A DNA stretch of 8,601 nucleotides, from the NCBI GenBank assembly GCA_913009865.1, contig CAJVYK010000087.1:1-8601 (forward strand), given 5' to 3'. The DNA is from an uncultured bacterium (GTDB taxonomy: Bacteria > Planctomycetota > Phycisphaerae > Sedimentisphaerales > Anaerobacaceae). Below are positions 1-6,508 of the stretch, piece by piece. Each line of letters begins with the position of its first letter. The first letter of the stretch is position 1. The notes beneath the pieces were generated by a model. It worked only from the letters and a program-made list of their open reading frames with translations. It was not told where the DNA came from and searched no databases. Both the position numbers and the translations under genes were made by a program.

Positions 1-161
1 CCGAATAACCGGGTCGTTATGAGGCCGAGCGAAAAGTTCGAGGCCAAGACGGCAGGGGCAAAATCGCCGCAGGCGTAGCCAAAGCTACGTTGAGGACGAT
101 TTTGACTCGACAACGCAGGCATCGGACTTTGCAGCCGGCCGTAATAGAGTGGGTTATTCGG
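1..161. repeat. Palindromic MITE-like repeat element with terminal inverted repeats
   Basis: The element begins CCGAATAACC (1-10) and ends with its exact reverse complement GGTTATTCGG (152-161). Between these ends the two halves keep pairing: 17-19 with 142-144, 23-27 with 136-140, 33-45 with 118-130 (one G-T pair and one mismatch), and a central hairpin with arms 60-79 and 84-103 around the loop CAAA. The whole 161 bases can therefore form one long interrupted stem. No ORF of note lies inside. This looks like a non-autonomous mobile repeat or a structured intergenic repeat. No target-site duplication can be judged because the left flank is outside the window. The true left edge could also lie further out. 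The family name is not known to me. Confidence 0.7.
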
Positions 162-179
162 ATAGGCTCTAAATAGGAT

Positions 180-208
180 TTGACAATCAGCGGCGATGCG
201 TGTTAGAT
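180..208 (+). promoter_or_regulatory. Sigma-70-like promoter for the glycosidase operon
   Basis: A perfect -35 box TTGACA (180-185) is followed after 17 bases by TTAGAT (203-208), which matches 4 of 6 bases of the -10 consensus. Transcription would start near 215, giving a leader of about 69 bases before the ATG at 284. The promoter lies 18 bases outside the right end of the palindromic repeat. I see no clear operator or riboswitch in the leader. The assignment rests on consensus match only. Confidence 0.55.
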
Positions 209-283
209 TAGAGCAACTACAAACATCTGTTTTGTCGTCGGGCGCACAGCCCTATCAAGTAAAAAGATGGAAAGGATACAGCT

Positions 284-2455
284 ATGCAGGAAGGGAAAAT
301 TTCGCGGCGTGATTTTATGGGCGGCGTAGCTGCGGCTACTGCGGCATTTACAATTGCGCCCCGGTATGTGCTGGCCAAATCCAGCCGGAGACCGCTGAGC
401 GAAAAAGCCCAGGGCAAAAACTCGAACTGGATTGCAGAAACGTTTCGCAATGTATATTGGGATTTTAACACCTCGCCCAAGATACCGGACATAGCCGCCA
501 ATTTTGACCCTGAATTCGCCGGCGCTATGCTCAAACGTGCTCATATTCAGGCCATCTATTTTACCAGCAGAACTATGTACGGCTACTGCTATTATGACAC
601 CAAGGTCGGTGTCAAACAGCCCTATCTGAAAAGGAATTTGCTGAAGGAAGTCATAGAAATGTGTCGCCGTAACGACATCAAGCTGATATCCACCTTTCAG
701 ATCCTCTACGATGATCGCATTGCCAGGGCTCATCCCGACTGGCGGGCCGTCAAAGCCAGCGGCAGACCTTATATCACCTGGACAATGACCCCATTGTGCG
801 TCAACAGTCCCTACCTGACCGAGTGCGTGCTGCCGGAACTGACCGAACTGCTGGAACAATACGACATAGACGGAATCTTTCTTGACCCGATTGGTCACGG
901 CATTGAAGAGAAGTGGTGCTATTGTCCTTACTGCCAGGCCAAATTCAAAAAACGGTTCGGCGAAAAGATTCCCCAGAACAGAAAATCACCGCTCGGACTC
1001 AAGTGCACCCTGTGGCGGCGGGAAATCTTTAATGACTTCAGGAAAAAATGTTGCGACACCATTCACGAAATCAAGCCCGGCCTGCCCATAACCATCAACA
1101 ATACATTCTGCGGCACCCACTATCCTTCTGACCCGCCGGATTACGTAGATTTCCTCGCCAAGGAAGTTAAGATGTTCACCGGCAAACATTTTGACATCAG
1201 CTATTTCGGCCGATACATGGTAACCCTGGACAAGCCTTTTCATCTGCTGCCCAATCGGTTCCAGCATGGATGGAGCGACTGGGATCTAAAGCCCGTCGCT
1301 ACGCTAAAGTATGAAGCCGCCGCTATGATTGCTAATGGAACCGTCTGCTGCGTCGGCGACCAGCTCTACCCTGACGGCAGATTCGAGGAGCAGTTCTACA
1401 ACAGCATAGGCGAGGTCTATGGGTTTATCAAGCAGCGTGAACAGTTCTGCCTCAAGGCAAAGCCGGTGCCCTACATTGCCATTCTGCACTCGGCGGCTAC
1501 TATGAATAACAACGACAACGACCTCTCGCTTACCCTGGCGGCACATAAAGCCCTGGTGGAGAGCAGTATGCACTTCAATATCATTAACGAAGATACACTG
1601 CTGCGCCGGCTCGGCGACTACAAAACACTCATTATACCGGAGCAGACCTGCCTGAGCGATAAGGTAATTAAGGCCGTCAGAAGCTTTGTCAAGGAAGGCG
1701 GAGGGTTGGTTGCCAGCGGTTCTACCTCTCTGAGCACCGAGACTGGCAAACAGCGTAAGGACTTTGGCCTGGCCGATGTCTTTGGCGTAAAGTATCAGCA
1801 GGATTATCCTGATACTTACGCTTACTTTAAGATAACCGATGGGGCTGTCGCCGCTGATATTGGCACTTTGCCGATGCACATAGACGGCCGGCTTCTGTAT
1901 GTCAAGCCGACCTCGGCCCGGACGTTAGCCAACCTTGTCCACCGTGCCTACCGCAAAGAGATGCCGGGCCGTTTTAATGTGGGTTCGTTTGCTCCTGCGG
2001 GCGAAGATTCAGGATACCCCGCCGTAACTGTAAACCAGTTTGGTAAAGGTAAGGCCGCCTACATCAGTGGAAGCATCTTCCGCTCCTACTGGAAGAAGAA
2101 TCGTCCCCAGACCAAGTATCTTGTCCGCAATCTCGTGGATTTGGTTACGGCTGACAAGCTGCTGGAAGTACAAGCGGATGCCTCCGTAGAAGTTTCACTG
2201 TTCAGGCAGGATTCGGCGCTGGTTCTGCATCTGCTTTTCTATTACATTGCAAAAACCCTTGACGGACCACGATGGGCGGTGGTGGAAAACATTCCGGTTA
2301 TTCACGATGTTTCGGTGAAATTAAAAGTGGCAGGCCGACCTCAACAGGTCGTCCAGATGCCGGAGAAGCGAGAGCTTAAATGGAAACTGGAAGATGGGAT
2401 CCTGTCTTTCCGTGTGCCGCAGTTCCACATCCACACCTGCGTGGTTGTTAGCTGA
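284..2455 (+). CDS. Tat-exported GHL6-like glycoside hydrolase with beta-galactosidase-trimerisation-type domain
   Basis: This 723-aa protein is probably a secreted glycosidase. The substrate is unknown. Residues 7-12 (SRRDFM) followed by an Ala/Gly-rich hydrophobic stretch form a twin-arginine signal, with likely cleavage after VLA near residue 31, so it would be exported folded. Residues about 60-390 look like a TIM barrel of the 'hypothetical glycosyl hydrolase 6' (GHL6) type. The strand YDIDGIFLDPIG (193-204) carries a candidate active-site Asp201 and is followed by a cysteine cluster (C212, C214, C217) typical of that family. Residues about 395-600 resemble the GATase-like beta-galactosidase trimerisation domain (motif FVKEGGGLVASG at 468-479). 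The C-terminal 100 residues look beta-rich. The start is supported by AAAGGA (271-276), 7 bases before the ATG. The next gene follows after 35 bases, implying one operon. Family assignment is from memory of motifs; the activity is inferred. Confidence 0.82.
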   Translation: MQEGKISRRDFMGGVAAATAAFTIAPRYVLAKSSRRPLSEKAQGKNSNWIAETFRNVYWDFNTSPKIPDIAANFDPEFAGAMLKRAHIQAIYFTSRTMYGYCYYDTKVGVKQPYLKRNLLKEVIEMCRRNDIKLISTFQILYDDRIARAHPDWRAVKASGRPYITWTMTPLCVNSPYLTECVLPELTELLEQYDIDGIFLDPIGHGIEEKWCYCPYCQAKFKKRFGEKIPQNRKSPLGLKCTLWRREIFNDFRKKCCDTIHEIKPGLPITINNTFCGTHYPSDPPDYVDFLAKEVKMFTGKHFDISYFGRYMVTLDKPFHLLPNRFQHGWSDWDLKPVATLKYEAAAMIANGTVCCVGDQLYPDGRFEEQFYNSIGEVYGFIKQREQFCLKAKPVPYIAILHSAATMNNNDNDLSLTLAAHKALVESSMHFNIINEDTLLRRLGDYKTLIIPEQTCLSDKVIKAVRSFVKEGGGLVASGSTSLSTETGKQRKDFGLADVFGVKYQQDYPDTYAYFKITDGAVAADIGTLPMHIDGRLLYVKPTSARTLANLVHRAYRKEMPGRFNVGSFAPAGEDSGYPAVTVNQFGKGKAAYISGSIFRSYWKKNRPQTKYLVRNLVDLVTADKLLEVQADASVEVSLFRQDSALVLHLLFYYIAKTLDGPRWAVVENIPVIHDVSVKLKVAGRPQQVVQMPEKRELKWKLEDGILSFRVPQFHIHTCVVVS

Positions 2456-2475
2456 CAATGGCCATAAATATTGAA

Positions 2476-2482
2476 AAAGGAG
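2476..2482 (+). promoter_or_regulatory. Ribosome binding site deciding the start of the arabinofuranosidase-like gene
   Basis: AAAGGAG (2476-2482) lies 8 bases before the ATG at 2491. The alternative in-frame ATG at 2458 lies upstream of this site and only 3 bases after the previous stop codon. Using it would also put eleven mostly polar residues in front of the signal peptide. The start at 2491 is therefore preferred. Confidence 0.8.
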
Positions 2483-2490
2483 AATGGATT

Positions 2491-4167
2491 ATGGGAATAT
2501 TTAAGAGAATAAACTGGTGGCTGTTAAATTTGGTTTTGCTGGGCTGTCTGTCTGTAATGGGTCGGGCATTTGCCGAGGACAATGTTATTACTGTTTATTA
2601 TGACAAAGAGCTGGGGCCGATAAACAAGCTGGTATTCGGGAACAATCTTCTGGGCTACGACCCGGTAACTTATCAAAATTTTAAGAGGCCCAAAGAGGAA
2701 CTGAGTGAATACCGTTATTCTGTTATGGATTATGGTGTGGGTATGTGGGAACCGAAGCGGAAAGAATCGGTTAAAGAAGTTATAGACTTAGCCAAAGAAA
2801 CGGGGCTTTCCATAGCCCGTTTCCCCGGCGGATGCGGAACACATCTTTACGACTGGAAAAAGACTATAGGGCCGGAAAGAGAACATTTCTTGTATGGCTT
2901 AGACGAGTTTATGAAGACCGCCGAACAGATAGGCGCAGAGGTAGTTATGACGGTAAGTTATTATACCGGCGATGCCAACGATGCCGCCGACCTGGTGGAG
3001 TATCTAAATGCCCCCAACGACGGAAGTAACCCTAACGGCGGTACAGACTGGGCGGGGCGGCGCGCCAAGAATGGCCATCCCGCACCATACAATGTGAAGT
3101 ATTTTGAAGTCGGCAACGAGACCTGGGGCAGCCATCCGCCAAAGATAAAAAGAATTACGCCGGGACAATATGCCAGAAGGTATCTGAAATACTACGAAGC
3201 AATGAAGAAAGTGGACCCTTCTATTGAAATAGGCGCTGTTTTATTCTGGAGTTCTTCCTGGAACAAGACTGTCATGGGCATCGTAAAGGATAAAGTGGAT
3301 TTTGGTATTCAGCACACTTATCCTTCGCCCAGGGTGGACAGAGAGAAAGTCAAGAAAATGGCCCCTAAAGATATTTTTCGGGTAAGCATGGCATCACCCG
3401 TCCTTAGAGATGAAAATCGTTACCCTGAGTTTCTAAAAGTCTTAAAAAAGAATGCCGGCCGTGATATACCCATGGCCATTACCGAATACAACGGCGGATT
3501 TACAGGATTGAACAATCCGCCATATCGGCACAGCTTAACGGCTGCCCTTGTTAATGCTGAGATGCTGAGGATTTTTATGAAGCCGGAATACAATATTCTT
3601 ATGGCCAATTACTGGCAGTTCTCCAACAGCTACTGGGGAATGATAAAAGCGGCTGGGGACAAGTTTGCTTATATGAAGCACGATTATTCCAAACCCATAA
3701 AGTATATAAAACGGCCGAATTACTATCCGTACCAGTTATACAACAAACATTTCGGGGATGTGCTGATAGATGTCGATACCCGGTCCGATTCCTACCGGAT
3801 AGATGATGTAAAACTTATAGAGTACGAAGGCAATATAAAAGATCTTATGGCGAATATGAAAAGTATGGACGTTCCCTTTTTGTCCGTCAACGCCAGCAAG
3901 AGCCGGGACGGCGGTAAGGTTTATCTGATGGTAATAAACAAAAATACTGACGAGAGCATAACCTCATCCATTGATTTAAAGGGCTTTGTACCGGCAGGGC
4001 CGGCTGACGCCTGGGTTCTAAACGGGCCTGGCGTGGGGGCCACCAACGAAGATAACCCTGATAATGTAAAGGTGGTGCACAAAAAATTCGAGATAAAAAG
4101 CAGTCCCTTTGAATTTACCTTTGAGCCGCATTCCCTGACGGCAATTGAGATTGTGTCCCAAAAATAG
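2491..4167 (+). CDS. Secreted GH51-like alpha-L-arabinofuranosidase
   Basis: This 558-aa protein is probably an exo-acting glycosidase releasing arabinose from polysaccharide side chains. The N-terminus (KR followed by WWLLNLVLLG) is a signal peptide. AFA at 26-28 is a good signal peptidase I site. An LLGC sequence ending at Cys19 is a weaker lipobox alternative. The catalytic domain shows RFPGGCGTHLYDW (110-122), matching the GH51 RYPGGN...Y.W loop. VGNETWG contains Glu210 as likely acid/base, QHTYPS contains His275, and ITEYNGG contains Glu332 as likely nucleophile. The segment after about residue 460 looks like the C-terminal beta domain. The length suits the family. The upstream glycosidase gene ends 35 bases earlier, so the two are likely co-transcribed. 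It could belong to a GH51-related clan A subfamily with a different pentose specificity. Confidence 0.83.
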   Translation: MGIFKRINWWLLNLVLLGCLSVMGRAFAEDNVITVYYDKELGPINKLVFGNNLLGYDPVTYQNFKRPKEELSEYRYSVMDYGVGMWEPKRKESVKEVIDLAKETGLSIARFPGGCGTHLYDWKKTIGPEREHFLYGLDEFMKTAEQIGAEVVMTVSYYTGDANDAADLVEYLNAPNDGSNPNGGTDWAGRRAKNGHPAPYNVKYFEVGNETWGSHPPKIKRITPGQYARRYLKYYEAMKKVDPSIEIGAVLFWSSSWNKTVMGIVKDKVDFGIQHTYPSPRVDREKVKKMAPKDIFRVSMASPVLRDENRYPEFLKVLKKNAGRDIPMAITEYNGGFTGLNNPPYRHSLTAALVNAEMLRIFMKPEYNILMANYWQFSNSYWGMIKAAGDKFAYMKHDYSKPIKYIKRPNYYPYQLYNKHFGDVLIDVDTRSDSYRIDDVKLIEYEGNIKDLMANMKSMDVPFLSVNASKSRDGGKVYLMVINKNTDESITSSIDLKGFVPAGPADAWVLNGPGVGATNEDNPDNVKVVHKKFEIKSSPFEFTFEPHSLTAIEIVSQK

Positions 4168-4196
4168 CTCATATCCTCATCTCAAATCAACAGTCT

Positions 4197-5051
4197 ATGG
4201 TGAGTAAACGAACAGCTCAAATAAAGGATGTGCTGGAAAGACTGTATGCCAGGTACAATCATCGGGATTTGATAAAGCCGGACCCGATGCAATTTCTATA
4301 TCGATATTCCGCCCCGTCGGATATGGAAATTGCCGCACTTTTGGCCGCTATGCTTGCTTACGGCCGAGTTCTGCATATCCAGAAAAGTCTGACCGACCTG
4401 TTAGGACGTATGGGCGACAGTCCTTTTGAATTCGTCCGAAACTTTGATAATGACAAGAGAGGTAAGCTAAAGAGTTTCAAGCATCGCTTTACCGCCGGTG
4501 ACGATATATCCGATTTGCTGGAATTGTTACGCGGCGTTCTCGGCAAATTCGGCGGCCTTGAAGAGTTTTTTGTTCAGGGCTATAACCCGCATGATAAGAA
4601 CATCATTCCCGCATTGAGCAAATTCTGCGATTCGCTTCTGGATATGCATGTTAAAAACACCAACGGCTGTATTAGGAAGGGACTGAGCTATCTACTTGTC
4701 AGGCCGGCGGGCGGCAGCGCCTGTAAGAGATTGAATCTTTTCCTGCGCTGGATGGTTCGTGATGACGATGTCGATACGGGATTATGGAAATCGATTGATA
4801 AAGCCAAATTGATTGTGCCGATAGATGTACATATGAGCCGGCTGTGCAGGATTTTGGAATTTTACAGCCGGAAAACGGTTTCTTTATCAGCAGCGGTGGA
4901 AATAACGGAAAGTTTTGCCAAGATTGAACCAGCCGATCCTGTAAAGTATGATTTTGCATTGAGCAGAATTGGAATTCTGGAGAGCTGTACCGGCCGGCGT
5001 CGTACTGAGTGTGGGGATTGTGAACTGTTTACAATGTGTCTTCACCGATAG
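4197..5051 (+). CDS. DUF2400 / TIGR02757 family protein with endonuclease III-like residues
   Basis: This 284-aa protein is cytoplasmic, with no signal or membrane segment. It is recognised by the family hallmark GSACKRLNLFLRWMVR (173-188). The molecular function of the family is not established to my knowledge. By eye, three regions line up with HhH-GPD DNA glycosylases of the endonuclease III type. GSACK ending at Lys177 aligns with GVGRK (catalytic Lys120 of E. coli Nth). PIDVHMSRL with Asp210 aligns with the catalytic VDTH loop (Asp138). The C-terminal C264-x7-C272-x2-C275-x5-C281 resembles the C-x6-C-x2-C-x5-C iron-sulfur cluster loop. A role in DNA repair is an inference from this. No Shine-Dalgarno is evident before the ATG; GTG at 4200 is an equivalent start. 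The gene lies 29 bases after the arabinofuranosidase gene and may be read through from it, but its function looks unrelated. Confidence 0.85.
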   Translation: MVSKRTAQIKDVLERLYARYNHRDLIKPDPMQFLYRYSAPSDMEIAALLAAMLAYGRVLHIQKSLTDLLGRMGDSPFEFVRNFDNDKRGKLKSFKHRFTAGDDISDLLELLRGVLGKFGGLEEFFVQGYNPHDKNIIPALSKFCDSLLDMHVKNTNGCIRKGLSYLLVRPAGGSACKRLNLFLRWMVRDDDVDTGLWKSIDKAKLIVPIDVHMSRLCRILEFYSRKTVSLSAAVEITESFAKIEPADPVKYDFALSRIGILESCTGRRRTECGDCELFTMCLHR

Positions 5052-5091
5052 GAAATTCGTATCCGGTATTTTGTGTTCCGCCGCAATCCTA

Positions 5092-5131
5092 CGGGTGAAA
5101 CCCGCAGATGAAGTTATCCGCCAAAGGCGGA
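5092..5131. repeat. Two adjacent short perfect hairpins
   Basis: CGGGT (5092-5096) pairs with ACCCG (5100-5104) around GAA. TCCGCC (5117-5122) pairs with GGCGGA (5126-5131) around AAA. They begin 41 bases after the DUF2400 stop codon. Neither is followed by a T-run, so they are not typical intrinsic terminators. The second resembles short GC hairpin repeats that are scattered in many environmental genomes, which I recall only in general terms. Confidence 0.6.
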
Positions 5132-5223
5132 CAGGCAAGCTGTTGCGGCAAATCTTACGAACGTGAGGGCGTAGAAATTCAGCGCTCTAACAAAACCTGA
5201 AACGGCGGTTGCAGAATACTGTC

Positions 5224-5282
5224 ATTTCCGCTGAACTTGTCCTGAGCGAATTTGTGCTGAGCGAAGTCGAAGGAGCGGGAAT
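5224..5282. repeat. 15-base tandem repeat inside an inverted repeat
   Basis: GAACTTGTCCTGAGC (5233-5247) is followed directly by GAATTTGTGCTGAGC (5248-5262), a 13 of 15 match, and then by GAAGTCGAAGG. ATTTCCGCT (5224-5232) pairs with AGCGGGAAT (5274-5282), one pair being G-T, enclosing the tandem copies. The unit resembles a dispersed bacterial intergenic repeat whose usual form has a single copy of the 15-mer. A local duplication is inferred. Confidence 0.6.
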
Positions 5283-5410
5283 ACGGTTTTTGCTGTATCC
5301 AGGAGTATGAGTGATTGGTAAGTCGCATTACAACAATCTAATTGGTATTACTGAAGCGTGAGGCAAAATACAGGCCTCGATGCCATAAGCGGCAATCAGG
5401 GTCTATCCTT

Positions 5411-5430
5411 TTTTGTAAAATTTTGTAAAA
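5411..5430. promoter_or_regulatory. Candidate ArsR operator: perfect tandem repeat of TTTTGTAAAA
   Basis: TTTTGTAAAA occurs twice in direct succession (5411-5420 and 5421-5430). Each copy has dyad ends (TTTT and AAAA). The tract lies 15 bases upstream of the arsR -35 box. The ten-base period would place both copies on the same face of the helix. ArsR binding here is an inference from position and symmetry. Simple AT-richness of the promoter region is the alternative. Confidence 0.4.
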
Positions 5431-5445
5431 AATCTAAAAAATATA

Positions 5446-5473
5446 TTGAAGTAGGAAAACCATCTGCTATAAT
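5446..5473 (+). promoter_or_regulatory. arsR operon promoter with extended -10 and overlapping dyad
   Basis: TTGAAG (5446-5451) and a perfect TATAAT (5468-5473) are separated by 16 bases. TGC immediately before TATAAT forms an extended -10. Transcription would start about 5480, at or one base before the arsR ATG at 5481. The -10 also opens a dyad, TATAA-TTCG-TTATA (5468-5481), which runs from the -10 to the start codon. Repressor bound there would block RNA polymerase directly. The promoter match is strong; the operator role is inferred. Confidence 0.72.
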
Positions 5474-5480
5474 TCGTTAT

Positions 5481-5873
5481 ATGGCGAAGTATAAAAATAA
5501 CTATATAAAGGATATTACGAATATTTTGAAGGCATTGGCAGATGAGAGCAGGGTTCGTATCGTGATGGCTCTGGCGGGGAGGGAGAAGCTTTGTGTCTGT
5601 CAGATAATCGAGTTGCTGGGTTTGGCGCCGTCGACAGTTTCAAAACATTTGTATATTCTCAGACAGGCCAATCTCATTGAGTCGAATAAAAAGGGCCGAT
5701 GGGTCTATTACAATTTGGCTGGAGACGGCAAGAATAAAGCTGTTCAGACCGTACTGCATTGGCTGCAGAAGTCGTTGGCCAAAGATGCCGGAATAAAAGA
5801 GGATAAAAAGTTATTGGGAAAAATTTTGAAAGATGATCCGGAGCGATTATGCCTGAAAATGAAGAAAAGATAA
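5481..5873 (+). CDS. arsR: ArsR/SmtB family arsenic-responsive repressor
   Basis: This 130-aa winged-helix protein probably represses the operon and releases DNA on binding As(III) or Sb(III). Residues 11-30 carry the typical ALADESRVRIVMAL helix. KLCVCQI places Cys38 and Cys40 in the metal helix, corresponding to the ELCVCDL signature of classical ArsR. The recognition helix is APSTVSKHLYIL (49-60), and the wing is near GRWVYYNL (72-79). A further Cys124 near the C-terminus could be the third thiol ligand; this is inferred. The ATG at 5481 is chosen because it lies directly after the promoter and gives the family's usual length. The transcript would be leaderless or nearly so. The longer GTG start at 5358 lies upstream of the promoter. 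The 3' end overlaps arsC by 25 bases. Confidence 0.92.
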   Translation: MAKYKNNYIKDITNILKALADESRVRIVMALAGREKLCVCQIIELLGLAPSTVSKHLYILRQANLIESNKKGRWVYYNLAGDGKNKAVQTVLHWLQKSLAKDAGIKEDKKLLGKILKDDPERLCLKMKKR

Positions 5874-6298
5874 AGGTGCTTTTTTTGTGTACGGGCAATT
5901 CCTGCCGCAGCCAGATGGCCGAGGGCTGGGCTAAAGCTCTCAAGGGCGATGTCATCGCGGCATTCTCAGCGGGAATCCGTCCTATTGGCGTTAGCGGCAG
6001 GGCGGCAAGCGCTATGGCCGAGGCGGGGGTTGATATTTCACAACAGAGTTCCAAGCACATCGATGAACTAAGAGACATTGATTTCGATTACGTGATAACT
6101 CTATGTGACAATGCCAGGCAGCAATGTCCGGTGTTTGGCGGTAAAGCCGAGGTTATTCACAGGGCATTTGACGACCCTTACTTTGCATCCGGCAGTGAAG
6201 AGGAGATTATGGCGGTATTTCGAAGGGTGCGTGATGAAATAAAGTTTTTTATAGAAGGGATGCCTGACGTTTTAACGAGTAAAGAGGTCTCAAAATGA
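5849..6298 (+). CDS. arsC: Arsenate reductase, thioredoxin-coupled (LMW phosphatase fold)
   Basis: This 149-aa cytoplasmic enzyme reduces arsenate to arsenite. The anion-binding loop is CTGNSCR (14-20) with nucleophile Cys14. The two shuttle cysteines are Cys86 and Cys93, spaced C-x6-C in TLCDNARQQCPVF. Asp109 in FDDP is the likely general acid. All of these match the pI258-type ArsC pattern (Cys10, Cys82, Cys89, Asp105) with a constant offset of four, which separates it from plain low-molecular-weight tyrosine phosphatases. The family usually uses thioredoxin as reductant. GGAG (5840-5843) lies 5 bases before the ATG, inside the end of arsR, so translation is probably coupled. The stop codon overlaps the next start in an ATGA (6295-6298). 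Confidence 0.94.
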   Translation: MPENEEKIKVLFLCTGNSCRSQMAEGWAKALKGDVIAAFSAGIRPIGVSGRAASAMAEAGVDISQQSSKHIDELRDIDFDYVITLCDNARQQCPVFGGKAEVIHRAFDDPYFASGSEEEIMAVFRRVRDEIKFFIEGMPDVLTSKEVSK

Positions 6299-6507
6299 TT
6301 AGTTCAAGGGTTAAAGAGCTTATTGCTATTGGTGCTTCGGTTTCTGCAAACTGCCGACCATGTATAAAGTACCATATCGACAAAGCAATGGAGATGGAAA
6401 TTGAAGAGAAAGAAATCCAACAGGCTGTTGCGGTCGGCAAAATGGTAAGACAAGGTGCTGCCGGCCGGATGGATGAATTTTTGTCGAGTATGATTGGAGA
6501 TAAGTAA
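6295..6507 (+). CDS. Small AhpD-like (carboxymuconolactone decarboxylase family) CxxC protein
   Basis: This 70-aa all-helical protein carries the AhpD-type redox signature. Glu8 precedes Cys20 by 12 residues, and Cys20-R-P-Cys23-x3-His27 completes the E...CxxCxxxH pattern. In AhpD this motif is a peroxidase or thiol-disulfide site. Here it is a minimal single-domain form. The start overlaps the arsC stop (ATGA) and has GAGGT (6284-6288) 6 bases upstream, so it is firmly part of the ars operon. A plausible role is to pass electrons to or from ArsC or the arsenite-binding partner, or to handle oxidised thiols; this is inference. A decarboxylase function is unlikely given the redox motif. Family call is confident, exact role is not. 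Confidence 0.85.
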   Translation: MISSRVKELIAIGASVSANCRPCIKYHIDKAMEMEIEEKEIQQAVAVGKMVRQGAAGRMDEFLSSMIGDK

Positions 6508-6508
6508 G

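Larger units (their letters stand above)
5052..5480. other. Repeat-rich intergenic region upstream of arsR
   Basis: These 429 bases hold no credible gene. From left to right they contain two tight hairpins (5092-5104 and 5117-5131), a 15-base tandem repeat inside a larger inverted repeat (5224-5282), two weak hairpins (5360-5378 and 5381-5394), an AT-rich tract with a 10-base direct repeat (5411-5430), and the arsR promoter (5446-5473). The upstream extension of the arsR reading frame from a GTG at 5358 crosses the promoter and is not believed to be translated. Confidence 0.7.

Noticed and set aside
203..898. Minus-strand ORF of 231 codons antisense to the GHL6-like gene
   Set aside because: It lies almost wholly opposite a gene with clear family motifs, shows no domain I recognise, and is best explained as a shadow of the codon use of that gene.
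1304..1879. Minus-strand ORF of 191 codons
   Set aside because: It is fully antisense to the trimerisation-like domain of the GHL6-like gene and has no recognisable motif.
2458..2490. Upstream ATG start for the arabinofuranosidase-like gene
   Set aside because: The AAAGGAG at 2476-2482 lies inside this extension and fits the ATG at 2491, which also begins the signal peptide directly.
5360..5414. Possible intrinsic terminator before arsR (weak hairpins followed by a T-run at 5409-5414)
   Set aside because: The hairpins have only 4-5 base pairs, and the T-run is 14 bases away from the nearer stem, so this does not fit a Rho-independent terminator.
5358..5480. N-terminal extension of arsR from GTG
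   Set aside because: It would be transcribed only from a promoter further upstream, runs through the -35/-10 elements, and has no similarity to ArsR proteins.
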